Source: Pseudomonas sp. (GTDB taxonomy: Bacteria; Pseudomonadota; Gammaproteobacteria; Pseudomonadales; Pseudomonadaceae). From it: DNA of 64,000 nucleotides. The position numbers and the translations under genes were made by a program. The notes under the pieces are model-generated. The model had not been told where the DNA came from, searched no databases, and saw nothing but the letters and a program-made list of their open reading frames with translations. Below, piece after piece: positions 1 to 8,905 of the stretch (its first letter is position 1; each line of letters opens with the position of its first letter). The DNA lies in contig VMRT01000007.1 of assembly GCA_007713455.1 (NCBI GenBank), forward strand, positions 186,001-250,000, read 5' to 3'.

Positions 1-1125
1 ACCGATGATGTGAAAGCTGGAGATCAGGTTGGGGCCACCGACTCCGAAGAAGATGCGCACGCTGTCGCCTGCGTTGACTTCCATCTTGTGAGTCTTGGTC
101 AGCGCATCGGTCGCGCCGTTGAACATCATGTGTTGCGGCGTTTCACCCAGCAGCATGTCCAACGAGAACTCATGCAGACCGCGCGCGCCCCTGGGGCTGG
201 CGGTGTACAGCTCACCCTGCATTACATAGAACTCGTGATCGACCTTCGGCAGTCCACCCTCCGGCTCGACCAGAATCAGTCCGTACATGCCGTTACTGAT
301 GTGCTGCGCAACCATCGGCGTAGCGCAGTGATAGACGTATAGCCCCGGCTGCAATGCCTTGAAGGTGAAGGAGCGTGTTTGCCCCGGCGCCACCTGGGTA
401 ACCGCCGCACCACCACCCGGGCCGGTCACGGCGTGCAGATCAATGGAATGGATATGGGCGCTGTCAGGCTCGTTACTGAGATTAAGGGTGACGGTATCGC
501 CCTCGCGTATCCGCACCATGGGGCCGGGCACCGTGCCGTCGAACGTCCAGAATTTGTAGGTACTCCCGTCGGCGAGGCGGCCCTCCTCCTCGGTAGTGCG
601 AAGGTCAAGGGTAATGCTCTTCGGTTCACGGTCACCAACCGGCTCACCTACCTGCATCGGATCCTTGGACAAATCCTTGCCTTGTTCGACGACCGCCGCC
701 GGTCCATCGCCCACAATCAGCTTGCCGACCATTCCCGCAGCCTTGTGGCCAGGCAGTGTGCAGTAGTACTCGAACGTCCCGCTTTTGGTCGCACGAAACA
801 CGATTCCGGTCGCCGCGCCTTTGCCGGAAATTTCGCTGGACGCAGCGTCGAATTCAGGTATGGCGATATCATGCACTGCGCCGTCGCCATTGATCAGATT
901 GATCTGAACCACCGCACCTTCGGGCACTCGCAATTCGGGATTCACTTCGCCACGCGTCGGGCCGGACTCACTGACATAGACGAGTTTTCCATCTGCGATG
1001 TCGGTCCTAAGTGTAATCGTGACATCTGGGCGGTAACTTACATCGCTACTGGATTTCGCTTGCGCCCAAAGGACACTTGGTAAAACCAGCAACACGAGCA
1101 GCAGAACTCTAGAACAATGGCGCAT
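1..1125 (-). CDS. nirK: Copper nitrite reductase NirK with N-terminal cupredoxin domain (C-terminus cut by window edge)
   Basis: Respiratory nitrite reductase (nitrite to NO), periplasmic; only the first 375 residues are in the window. A signal peptide spans residues 1-23. Residues ~30-138 form an extra cupredoxin domain with a complete type-1 copper set (H85, C122, H127, M132). From ~165 comes the first NirK cupredoxin domain: IHSIDLH supplies T1 His226, catalytic Asp229 and T2 His231, and YHCATP...H...NGM supplies T2 His266 and T1 C267/H275/M280. Catalytic His372 (SSFHIIG) lies just before the edge. Spacing and wording resemble the AniA-type class of NirK. The third T2 histidine and any C-terminal cytochrome lie outside. 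ATG at 1125 gives a clean Sec signal. A DNR-type box lies about 160 bp upstream. The family call is firm; full architecture is unknown. Confidence 0.93.
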   Translation of the reverse strand, partial: MRHCSRVLLLVLLVLPSVLWAQAKSSSDVSYRPDVTITLRTDIADGKLVYVSESGPTRGEVNPELRVPEGAVVQINLINGDGAVHDIAIPEFDAASSEISGKGAATGIVFRATKSGTFEYYCTLPGHKAAGMVGKLIVGDGPAAVVEQGKDLSKDPMQVGEPVGDREPKSITLDLRTTEEEGRLADGSTYKFWTFDGTVPGPMVRIREGDTVTLNLSNEPDSAHIHSIDLHAVTGPGGGAAVTQVAPGQTRSFTFKALQPGLYVYHCATPMVAQHISNGMYGLILVEPEGGLPKVDHEFYVMQGELYTASPRGARGLHEFSLDMLLGETPQHMMFNGATDALTKTHKMEVNAGDSVRIFFGVGGPNLISSFHIIG

Positions 1126-1256
1126 GCCTGGCCCTCTTAACATCGAGTTGATCTCGACCATCAGTTTAGTCACGAGAAAACTATCCGTCGGAGTAAAAAG
1201 TTGCGGCGCACCCTATCAATTCAAAAGAAGCTTATTAAAAGCGCAGAATAATTGAT

Positions 1257-1348
1257 CTGGTATTAATCCCGAACAGGGAAAGAATTGATTCGAGTCAAGC
1301 TTGGCGCGGGCATGGCAACCAGCGTATACGGCGCGGAATTAATACCAG
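1257..1348 (-). promoter_or_regulatory. DNR/ANR-type box and promoter for nirK, inside an 11-bp inverted repeat
   Basis: TTGATTCGAGTCAA at 1285-1298 matches the FNR/ANR/DNR consensus TTGAT-N4-ATCAA with one deviation. On the minus strand a TAATAC -10 (1260-1265) is centred about 29 bp downstream of the box, 2-3 bp short of the ideal class II spacing. This fits oxygen/NO-controlled transcription of nirK. The whole is bracketed by perfect 11-bp inverted arms, CTGGTATTAAT at 1257-1267 and ATTAATACCAG at 1338-1348. The rest of the 1126-1760 gap shows no convincing gene. Confidence 0.65.
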
Positions 1349-1760
1349 TATTGGAATGTGCTTGAGTCTTGGCGACGAGACTGCCGACAGGCGGTCAGAG
1401 GTCGTCCTCTACCGTCGATAAAGAGAGCAGACGGATAGATATCGGGCTACAATCGTCAGCTATTTTTAATGGGATAGCGCCAGTCCATATCCAACCGAAC
1501 TCCCGCTGAGATATCAAAAACTTTTCTGTAGGTGTTCAATTGCGCGACAAGAACAATACGCACGTAACCGCTAATCTAATTTCATTGAAAATGAGCCGCT
1601 ATTTATAAGCTCCCGCTTCTCTCTCTTTAAGGCGAATGAGCTCGTTTTGACAGGCGCTCCTACAGCCCTGCTATTACGGCTAACAGGCGTGATTTCGCTA
1701 CATTTGCGCGCCAGAGGTTTGGGCGATAACGTTATGCCACCTTTCCCGACCATTCCGATC

Positions 1761-2210
1761 ATGACCAAGCCCCGCTCCTGTCCGGCCCTGCAGCTGGACA
1801 ACCAACTCTGCTTCGCTTTGCATTCGACCTCGTTGCTGATGACCAAGGTCTACAAGCCGATGCTTCGACGGATCGGCCTAACCTATCCGCAGTACCTGGC
1901 GATGTTGGTGTTATGGGAAGGCGATGGCATCACCGTAGGTGACATCAGCGCGCGCCTGCTGACCGATCCGGGCTCGCTCACACCGCTACTGAAACGGCTT
2001 GAGGCTGAAGGCTTCATCACTCGCACTCGCCGCAGCGATGACGAACGGGTAGTGGAACTGCGCCTGACCGAGCAGGGTCGAGCATTACAGGCTGAAGCCG
2101 AATGCTTTCCGGCCAGTATCCTCAGCGCCAGCGGGCAGACCGCGGAAACGGTGGCAGCGCTAAAGACGCAAATCATCGCCCTGCGCACCGCACTGCAAAA
2201 ACTCGCCTAA
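1761..2210 (+). CDS. ohrR: OhrR, MarR-family organic-hydroperoxide sensor/repressor
   Basis: A 149-residue MarR-family winged-helix repressor. The N-terminal LDNQLCFALHSTSL segment carries the reactive Cys (about residue 17) that OhrR proteins use to sense organic peroxides, followed by MTKVYKPML. The wing and recognition helix are in the LTDPGSLTPLLKRLEAEGFI and RSDDERVVELRLT stretches. The frame is open further upstream, but family length and the NQLCF position favour ATG 1761; ATG 1734 is an alternative. It lies 150 bp upstream of ohr in the same direction, the usual sensor-target pair. No clear operator palindrome was seen in the gap. Confidence 0.9.
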   Translation: MTKPRSCPALQLDNQLCFALHSTSLLMTKVYKPMLRRIGLTYPQYLAMLVLWEGDGITVGDISARLLTDPGSLTPLLKRLEAEGFITRTRRSDDERVVELRLTEQGRALQAEAECFPASILSASGQTAETVAALKTQIIALRTALQKLA

Positions 2211-2362
2211 TCCCTCCTAGCGGCCCGACGATGCTCGCTGCTGTGCCAGCGGCGGAATGGCCGAAGGGCGAAAAACCTTGCGCGCAAAGTAAATCCTGAC
2301 TACCTTCCTCACGACATTTAGTTAGCGCGCAAAATAACTTCCATTACGCTAAGGAGAAAATC

Positions 2363-2788
2363 ATGCAACCCATTCAGCCTCTCTACATAGCAACCGTTGC
2401 GGCCACCGGAGGGCGCGATGGGCGAGCCGTTTCGTCGGACAGCAACCTTGACGTCAAGTTGAGCACTCCTCGCGAGCTGGGCGGTCAGGGAGGCGACGCA
2501 ACGAACCCGGAACAGCTGTTTGCGGCCGGGTATTCGGCGTGCTTCATTGGCGCCCTGAAGTTCGTCGCTGGCCAGCAGAAGCAAACGTTGCCGGCTGACA
2601 CCGCGGTTACCGCCAACGTCGGTATCGGCCAGATCCCTGGCGGGTTCGGCCTCGATGTCGAGCTGCAGATCAGCCTGCCAGGCCTTGACCGGGAGCTGGC
2701 CAAAAGCCTGATCGACGCCGCACATCAGGTTTGCCCGTACTCCAATGCAACTCGCGGGAACATCGACGTTCGCCTGGTTCTGAGCTAA
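2363..2788 (+). CDS. ohr: Ohr, organic hydroperoxide resistance peroxidase
   Basis: A 141-residue Ohr/OsmC-family thiol peroxidase that reduces organic (fatty-acid) hydroperoxides in the cytoplasm. Both catalytic cysteines are present: [10 protein letters not shown] (about residue 60) and [11 protein letters not shown] (about residue 124). The conserved [14 protein letters not shown] signature and C-terminal NIDVRLVL identify Ohr rather than OsmC. Length is typical. A strong ribosome site (AAGGAG) lies just before the ATG. Probably repressed by the adjacent ohrR product. Confidence 0.95.
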   Translation: MQPIQPLYIATVAATGGRDGRAVSSDSNLDVKLSTPRELGGQGGDATNPEQLFAAGYSACFIGALKFVAGQQKQTLPADTAVTANVGIGQIPGGFGLDVELQISLPGLDRELAKSLIDAAHQVCPYSNATRGNIDVRLVLS

Positions 2789-2882
2789 CAGCCCTGAGTG
2801 CATCACGTCTGGTGACCCGAAAAATGCTCTTCGGGTCATCCAGTCAAGTGAGCGACCTCAGGCCCGCCCTGATCAGAGATCA

Positions 2883-4834
2883 TCAGATTCGCAGAGCCAC
2901 ACCGAGGCGCAGCTCGCGGCCAGACTCGTAACTGCCACGCACACCTTCGTAGCCTGGGATACGCTCGAAATCTTCGTTACTGGCGTGATCCAGATACTGC
3001 TTGTCAAAGACGTTCTTCAGCGTCAGGTTCAGGACAAGACGTTCATCGGGCAAAGCCGCCCATTGCGCATAAAGGTCGTGCACGCCATACCCTGGTTTGT
3101 TCAGAGTGCCGACACCGGTGTGCAGTGAATCCACCGCCTGAACGAAACGGCCCTGCCAGCCCAAATTCAACCTGTCACCAACCCGGTAATCAGCGAAGCC
3201 AATCCACGTATCGCCTAGTGTGGTACCGAGACCGTTGTGTTCGTAAACGTTCAGGTCATCACCGTCCAGCTCGATATCGTTATGGTGGAAGCTCAGCCCA
3301 ACGCTCAGCTGCTGCCAGTGATAAGCGCTTTGTAGCAGAACGCCACGGCTTTTCAGCGTCCCGCCGTTCACATAGAGATTGGGCCGGCCGCTGGGATCGT
3401 AGATCGCATCGCGGATCCGCGTATCGTAGAACTTGCCAGACAGCTCCAAACCGCCCTCTCGGAATTCAAATCCCAGCTCGTTGGTGCGCGCTTTTTCGGC
3501 ATCGAGATCCGCCTCGTTGGCAGCCGCGTCAAGCTTGAACGCATCGCGGACTTGCACGCCGCGAAGCGCTTGCGAGTGACCAGCGAGGAGCGCGAGTTGC
3601 GGAGTTACCTGGTAGCGAAGGCTCAGATTTGGGCTGAAGCCTGCGTCGGCGAAGTCCTGCCCGTCGCGATCATAAAGGCGGTATCGATCGTAACGAACAC
3701 CCATGTCAAACAGCAGCCTCTCGGTCAGCCGATAACTATCCTGGACGTAGAAACCGAGCACACTGCCCTCCTCCTGATCCAGGTCGCGATCGCCGGCAGG
3801 GCCTAGACTGGTTTTGTCGTCTCGGTAGTCAATCCCATACGTCAGACGATGAGCGCCGAATTCGCTGGTATTGCGCACATCCAACCCTGCGCTAGCGGTA
3901 TCGCCGATATACAGTCCCTAGCGGCCATCCTGCTGCAGTTCTGTGGACGTGTGGTAGGTAGTCACCTCAATATCGACCAGTTCGCTTAGCGGGTTCCAGC
4001 CGTACTTCAACGTCCAGGTTTCACGCTCTGTTTCCAAAGGGAAGAGCGGATTGAAGCTGCTCGGGATCCATTGAGGTCGCTGGGAGCGTTCGCCCTCATC
4101 GGTGCGCTTCTCGTAGGACAGGCGCAGCGTCTGCTCATCGGTCAGCCGGCCGACCAGCTTGGCGAAACCTAGTTGTTGACGCGCGCCCGTGCCCAGCACA
4201 TCGCGCCCGTTTCCATCTTCGTAATCGTTCTGGTCTTGATAGGTCGCCACGGCCAATGCAGACCAGCTTTCGTTGAAGCGGCCATAAAGACTCGAACTGG
4301 TTTTGTATCCTTCAGCCCGCTGAAATAGCCACCCTTGATAAGCGCGCCTACCTGTTCGCCCTCCCGCAACAGGTCATCGGGGTCCTTGGTGACGAATCGA
4401 ATCGAACCGCCCAGCGCCCCTGGCCCGGAAGTCGCGTCACCCGTTCCCGCCTGCACCTCAGCACGCTTTAGCAGTTCCGGTTCGATACCAATGCGACCGG
4501 TGTGGTGGAACGTCTGACCTGGCTGGCTGGCACCATCGATCCTGATATTGAGCAGCGTGTCCTCGAAGCCACGCAAATAGAGCTTCTGCGCGACTCCGGG
4601 ACCGCCGCCAACCGAGACTTCGGGGCTGGACTCGAACACATCCTGAAGATCAGCCGCCTGAAAATGCTGAAGTTGTTCGGCCTCAACGCTGTCCTCTTGA
4701 ACATGGCGCGCCGTCACTTCAACACCGTCGAGCTCAAGGGGATCGCTGGATTGAGCCTGGCAGGGCAAAGCGCTCAACAGCGCAGCGAACGATAAGGAGC
4801 CAAGTAAAGACCGCTGGCATGGACAGTGTTGCAT
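2883..4834 (-). pseudogene. TonB-dependent siderophore-type receptor, broken by a frameshift and an amber codon
   Basis: The minus strand encodes an outer-membrane TonB-dependent receptor in three pieces. 4834-~4318 gives a signal peptide, a TonB-box-like region and the plug (LYLRGFEDTLLNIRIDG, PGALGGSIRFVTKDP). A frameshift at about 4316-4318, where a run of three C looks one base short, moves the frame to barrel sequence (EGYKTSSSLYGRFNESW...). An in-frame TAG at 3918-3920 then interrupts it, after which the same frame reads on to the stop at 2883. The C-terminal part ends LGVALRI, with an aromatic-rich TonB signature (LKNVFDKQYLDHAS). Without the two lesions it would be one receptor of normal length. 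Position beside a PfeRS-like two-component pair suggests a catecholate-type iron-siderophore receptor; the ligand is not known. Confidence 0.85.
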
Positions 4835-4846
4835 TGGTGAACCTCG

Positions 4847-4877
4847 ATCATTAATGCGAACGTTTCGTATTAATGAT
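4847..4877. promoter_or_regulatory. 31-bp dyad upstream of the TonB receptor start (operator candidate)
   Basis: ATCATTAAT-G/A-CGAA ... TTCG-T-ATTAATGAT forms 14-bp inverted arms with one mismatch around CGT. It ends 12 bp upstream of the receptor ATG (4834) and 43 bp beyond the sensor kinase stop. AT-rich arms with ATTAATGAT resemble iron-regulator targets, but the match to a Fur box is weak. It could instead be the site for the neighbouring response regulator. Confidence 0.55.
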
Positions 4878-4919
4878 TGTCACCGGAAGGGCCGGCCTTC
4901 TGTATCACTTTTACAACTG

Positions 4920-6260
4920 TTACGCGGCAGAGACCTCGCGTGGCAACCGGATAGTCATGCAAAGCCCTCCTTGCTCATTATTGCGCGCAGTCAGGCAGCC
5001 GCCGATGGCGAAGACCTGGCGCTGCGCTAGAGCCAGCCCAAGACCGAATCCCGCTCGATCTGAACTCAAACGCTCAAATGGCTGGACAATGCGCTGTAAC
5101 CATTGCTCTGGCACCCCAGGCCCTTCGTCGATGACCTCAAGAAGGTACGTCTGTGGATCGCAGTTCAGATGAATGCTCACCGTGCCGTCGGGTGGCGTAT
5201 GTTCAAGAGCGTTGCGTACGATGTTCTCGATCGCTTGGCCAAGTGCGCGGTGGCAACTGCCAGTTAGTTCAGCCTCTACTGGAAGTTGCGTATCGATGTG
5301 GCGGTCCGGAAATTCGAAACGTGCGTCGTCGATAATGCTGTCGAGCAGATCGGTGAGATCCAGCGTCTCGTCGCGCAGCCTCAGGCGCTCGGTCTCGAGC
5401 CAGCTCAACGTCAGTGAATCCTCGACCAGCGCACGCATCGCGGTACAGTCCTGGCGGATACGCCGTAGCAGGATGGTTGGCGCTCCGCTCTGTTCAGCCA
5501 GGCTCACCGCCATCTCGATACGGGCCAGCGGCGTACGTAGTTCGTGAGACATCTCGGCCAAACGCTGGCGCTGATCAATGATCAAGCTTCCGATACGCTC
5601 AGCCATCGAGTCGAACGTCGCGGCCAGGCCCGCCAGCTCATCGCGCCGCGAGCCCAGCAACACTCCGGCCCGAGCTTCATAATCCCCTTCGCTGAAGCGA
5701 CGGGTTGCTTGTTGGAGTCGATTCAGCGGTCGCATCAGATGGCGATACAGCAAAAGGCAGCCAATCACCAAGAGGATCAACGGCAGAACCAGCTCGAGCA
5801 ACAGCCTCGCGGGGTACCAGTAATACCCGGGCCGCATTCGCTGCGGCAGCTGAATCAGAAAATGCCGCTGTCCACCGGCGAACGGCACGTCCATGATCGG
5901 GTTGTCCTGAAAGTAGAGGTGGATCTTCCAGGACGGGTCCCGCCCGAGACTATACTCACTGAGGAAGCGCTTAGACAATTCACTGCCTGCCAAGGCTTGC
6001 AGCTGCGGCTGGACTACCGCTGCCCAGGTTTGCTCCTGGCGCTGCACACTGCTCAGCCAGTCCCGCAGCGCCTGCTCATCGCCAGCGCGATACAACTCTT
6101 CGGCCTGCAGTGCGTACTGACGCAGGGTGCGCTGATGGTCGGCGTCAATGAAACTCATCTGTTCTTCGGCCTGACCACTAAGCCGTGCGATGACCCAGAA
6201 CAACGCTACGCTACCCAGCGCCACGCCTAGGCAGAGTTTCCAGAACAGGCGCCGATTCAT
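4920..6260 (-). CDS. Sensor histidine kinase (PfeS/PirS-like)
   Basis: A 446-residue inner-membrane sensor kinase. TM1 is at ~10-27, a periplasmic sensor loop of about 125 residues follows, then TM2 (~153-170), HAMP, and the dimerisation H-box MSHELRTPLARIEMA with the phospho-acceptor His. The ATPase domain has N-box IENIVRNALEHTP, G1 DEGPGVP and G2 GFGLGLAL. Its ATG overlaps the upstream response regulator stop by 4 bp, so the two are translationally coupled. Gene order regulator-kinase-TonB receptor is that of the PfeRS-PfeA/PirRS-PirA iron-siderophore systems; that role is inference. Confidence 0.88.
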   Translation of the reverse strand: MNRRLFWKLCLGVALGSVALFWVIARLSGQAEEQMSFIDADHQRTLRQYALQAEELYRAGDEQALRDWLSSVQRQEQTWAAVVQPQLQALAGSELSKRFLSEYSLGRDPSWKIHLYFQDNPIMDVPFAGGQRHFLIQLPQRMRPGYYWYPARLLLELVLPLILLVIGCLLLYRHLMRPLNRLQQATRRFSEGDYEARAGVLLGSRRDELAGLAATFDSMAERIGSLIIDQRQRLAEMSHELRTPLARIEMAVSLAEQSGAPTILLRRIRQDCTAMRALVEDSLTLSWLETERLRLRDETLDLTDLLDSIIDDARFEFPDRHIDTQLPVEAELTGSCHRALGQAIENIVRNALEHTPPDGTVSIHLNCDPQTYLLEVIDEGPGVPEQWLQRIVQPFERLSSDRAGFGLGLALAQRQVFAIGGCLTARNNEQGGLCMTIRLPREVSAA

Positions 6261-6952
6261 TGGAAACAGTAGCCACGACCGTGGAGCGTTTGCAGGCGGT
6301 CGGCTGCCACGCCTGCCTCGCTCAAACGTCGCCGTATCCGGCTGACGTGCATGTCGAGGCTGCGGTCATAACCGCTGTACTCACGCTCCAGAACCACACG
6401 GTAGAGATAAGGCTTGCTGAGCACCTCCCCACGCTGCAGCAAGAACTGCCAAAGCAGCCGGAACTGCAAGGGCGTCAGCGCGAGGTCATACGAGCCGGCG
6501 CGTGCATGTAGACTGCATCGTTCGAGCACAAGTGAATCGACCTGAAGCGTCGATGGCGACGGTACGCGATGTTCCATGCTGCGAGTTCGCCGCAAGATCG
6601 CGTCGATGCGCAGCTGTAGTTCGGTCAGGTTGAATGGTTTGGACAGATAGTCATCCGCGCCGTGGCGCAGTCCGCGAATCCGTTCTTCCTCTGCTCCGCA
6701 TGCGGTGAGCATGATCACCGGTGTCTGTTGTTGCTCGCGCAGCCGGCGCAGTACAGAAAGCCCATTGATGTCCGGCAGCATCACATCCAACAGCACCAGG
6801 TCCGGTGCATTGGCCAACGCCATCGCCAGCCCGCTTTCGCCGAGCAAGCTGGAGCGCACTGCGTATCCCTGCAGGCGTAACAGATCGCCGAGTTGAGCAC
6901 TGAGAACCTGATCGTCTTCTATAACCAGCACATCAGCCAGGTATCCGCCCAT
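6257..6952 (-). CDS. OmpR-family response regulator, partner of the adjacent kinase
   Basis: A 231-residue two-domain regulator. The receiver has acidic IEDD, phospho-Asp in LLDVMLP and Lys in LSKPF. The OmpR/PhoB winged helix ends YDRSLDMHVSRIRRRL...GRGYCF. ATG 6952 is chosen because AGGGAG sits properly in front of it; a GTG at 6982 would add ten residues without a ribosome site. Probably activates the receptor gene downstream of the kinase, now a pseudogene. A Fur-like box lies 39 bp upstream, suggesting the pair is itself iron-repressed. Confidence 0.9.
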   Translation of the reverse strand: MGGYLADVLVIEDDQVLSAQLGDLLRLQGYAVRSSLLGESGLAMALANAPDLVLLDVMLPDINGLSVLRRLREQQQTPVIMLTACGAEEERIRGLRHGADDYLSKPFNLTELQLRIDAILRRTRSMEHRVPSPSTLQVDSLVLERCSLHARAGSYDLALTPLQFRLLWQFLLQRGEVLSKPYLYRVVLEREYSGYDRSLDMHVSRIRRRLSEAGVAADRLQTLHGRGYCFQ

Positions 6953-6990
6953 TGCCACTCCCTGTTGGGTGGATGCACCCACCGCTTAAA

Positions 6991-7009
6991 GATAACAATT
7001 CTCATCAAG
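6991..7009. promoter_or_regulatory. Fur-like box upstream of the two-component operon
   Basis: GATAACAATTCTCATCAAG matches the 19-bp Fur consensus GATAATGATAATCATTATC at 12 of 19 positions, including GATAA and TCAT. It sits between the response-regulator start and the end of the TauE/SafE gene, where the promoter should be. Confidence 0.6.
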
Positions 7010-7069
7010 TTTAAGCGAAAGCAGTGATTGGCGAGAAGGCGGAATCGGTCTCTATGGAACAAGCCGGTA

Positions 7070-7831
7070 TCAGGCGCGGAAAAAAAGCACCGTCATCACG
7101 GCACCGGTGATGATCACGACCGCCCGAACGAAGCTCGAAGGGAGCCGGCGACCGACGCGTGCCATGACATAGCCGCCGACAGTCGCCGCCAGCATCATCA
7201 CCAGCGCTTCGCGCCACAGGATCGCACCGCCGAATGCATATACAGACACGGCGATCGCGGTCAGTACAGACGAAACCAGATTCTTGAGCCCCTGCATCGA
7301 GTTGATGTCTCGATGGCCGAGCAAGCTGAATGCAGCGAGTAGCACGATGCCCAGACCGCCATTGAAGTAGCCGCCGTATACGCTGACAACAGCCAGAGTG
7401 AAACCCTGCACCAGTGCATTCGCCTCATTTTCGGTCGAATCGCGTTTGAACCTGCGCAATAACCAGGGCCCGAAGGCGAACAGCAGCGTCGCGATAAGCA
7501 ATAGCCAAGGCACGATCGCACGGAATACGTCATCGGGCGTGGTCAGCAGCAACCCCGCCCCTATTGCACCGCCGCCGAGGCTGATGACAACGAGCGTCCC
7601 CATCGACAGCGTTGCTGGCGGGCGCAGGTCCTCTCGATAGCCCCAGGTACTTGCAAAATAGCCAGGTAGAAGCGCGAGCGTGCCTGAGGCATTGGCCGCC
7701 ACAGCAGGCACGCCGGCGTAAACCAATGCCGGGAACGTGAAAAAACTACCGCCACCGGCAATGGCATTCAGCCCGCCGCCAAGAAAAGCGGCAACCAGCA
7801 GAATTGCCCACGTCGTGATCGAATGATCCAT
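7070..7831 (-). CDS. TauE/SafE-family membrane transporter
   Basis: A 253-residue integral membrane protein of the sulfite-exporter TauE/SafE family. Hydrophobic helices fill the sequence, with the family's N-terminal GGGLNAIAGGGSFFTFPAL motif and a repeat-like second half (VYGGYFNGGLGIVLLAAFSLLG). Substrates in this family are usually small sulfur-containing or organic anions, but none can be read from the sequence. It starts 7 bp after the GntR regulator stop and is surely cotranscribed with it, so the regulator may sense the exported compound. Confidence 0.85.
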   Translation of the reverse strand: MDHSITTWAILLVAAFLGGGLNAIAGGGSFFTFPALVYAGVPAVAANASGTLALLPGYFASTWGYREDLRPPATLSMGTLVVISLGGGAIGAGLLLTTPDDVFRAIVPWLLLIATLLFAFGPWLLRRFKRDSTENEANALVQGFTLAVVSVYGGYFNGGLGIVLLAAFSLLGHRDINSMQGLKNLVSSVLTAIAVSVYAFGGAILWREALVMMLAATVGGYVMARVGRRLPSSFVRAVVIITGAVMTVLFFRA

Positions 7832-7838
7832 GAAAGTT

Positions 7839-8555
7839 CTACTCCCTTGTGTCCGCGTTTCGAGAATCGGTTTCCAGCGTACTGGCCAGCGTTTCGAGCG
7901 CCGGAGTCAATAGCTCGCTGGCCGCTATGGCCGCCTGCTCGGGACAACCGCGGGCTATGGCGTCATAGACAGCTGCGTGTGCTGCATAGGTGGGTTCCGG
8001 GAGCTGCTGCTCGCCCTCCGTCTTGGCAATGGTGTTCTGCAGACCCGCCCAGAAGAACTGATACATTTCCAACAGCGTGGCGTTGTGGCTGGCGCGGACG
8101 ATGCTCAGATGAAAATCGGCATCTCGTTCGACGAACGCTTCAAGTGAGGCGTCATCGGTCCAGGTCCCTCGCGCTCCAAGAGCGTCACGTATCGTTTGCA
8201 GGTCCTCATCCGTGCGCCGCGACGCAGCCAGACGCGCAGCTTCGACCTCCAGCGCGCGTCGGACTTCGAGCTGGTCATGCAGCGCGGCGTGATCTAGCCG
8301 CTGGAGTAATCCAGACGGGTCTCGACTGGAGAGCACGAACGTCCCCGCACCCTGGCGGACCTCCAGCACCCCGGTATGAACCAGTGCTCGCACTGCCTCT
8401 CTGACGGTATTTCTGCCAACACCTAAAGAGTTGCTGAGCTGGCTTTCGGTAGGAATTCGCATACCCGGCTTCCATTCGCCAGCATTGATCTGCGACCGCA
8501 TTTGCTCGATTACCCGTTCTACAAGTGACGAGCGCGAGGTGTACTGCAGCGACAT
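7839..8555 (-). CDS. GntR-family (FadR/FCD) transcriptional regulator
   Basis: A 238-residue regulator. The N-terminal GntR winged helix-turn-helix (PTESQLSNSLGVGRNTVREAVRAL) is followed by a C-terminal all-helical FCD ligand domain with metal-binding-type residues (DADFHLSIVRASHN and later His). ATG 8555 follows GGAAGGTG; a TTG at 8570 in the same frame is less likely. It is first in an operon with the TauE/SafE transporter. A perfect 13-bp inverted repeat lies 14 bp upstream, a likely autoregulatory operator. The ligand is unknown. Confidence 0.88.
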   Translation of the reverse strand: MSLQYTSRSSLVERVIEQMRSQINAGEWKPGMRIPTESQLSNSLGVGRNTVREAVRALVHTGVLEVRQGAGTFVLSSRDPSGLLQRLDHAALHDQLEVRRALEVEAARLAASRRTDEDLQTIRDALGARGTWTDDASLEAFVERDADFHLSIVRASHNATLLEMYQFFWAGLQNTIAKTEGEQQLPEPTYAAHAAVYDAIARGCPEQAAIAASELLTPALETLASTLETDSRNADTRE

Positions 8556-8568
8556 ATGATCACCTTCC

Positions 8569-8601
8569 AATTCATCCTATGTTTCAATCATAGGATGAAT
8601 T
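8569..8601. promoter_or_regulatory. Perfect 13-bp inverted repeat, likely GntR operator
   Basis: AATTCATCCTATG - TTTCAAT - CATAGGATGAATT. The arms are perfect and the spacer is 7 bp. A further TTCATCC half-site follows at 8601-8607. The site abuts the ribosome-binding region of the GntR gene. The remaining 8608-8905 stretch shows no convincing gene. Confidence 0.7.
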
Positions 8602-8905
8602 TCATCCGGCACACAATTAGATGCTTCAATCGATCATTTCGTTGTCAGCCGCAGGTAGCTCGACTGCTGCTGTGAGCCGCGGCAGACAAGCGTGTTGCCC
8701 GGAGTGCAGCGAGCGCGCTGTGGTGACTAGCAAACTTGCGAATGAGGCGAGCAGTTATCCTCGGGTTGTTGCATAGGCTGGGACAGGCAAAAGGGGCTAT
8801 GCGCAAGGCTTCCCGACAGAGTCGTGCTCAGGCAGAAGCCAGCCTCGCGTCCCTGCTAGCAAAGCTTGGTAAGCTGGCCGCGTTTTACTGTCATTTGGGG
8901 GTTCC

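Noticed and set aside
2290..2345. OhrR operator upstream of ohr
   Set aside because: GTTA...TAAC ends exist around GCGCGCAAAA, but the inner bases are not symmetrical, so the evidence is too weak.
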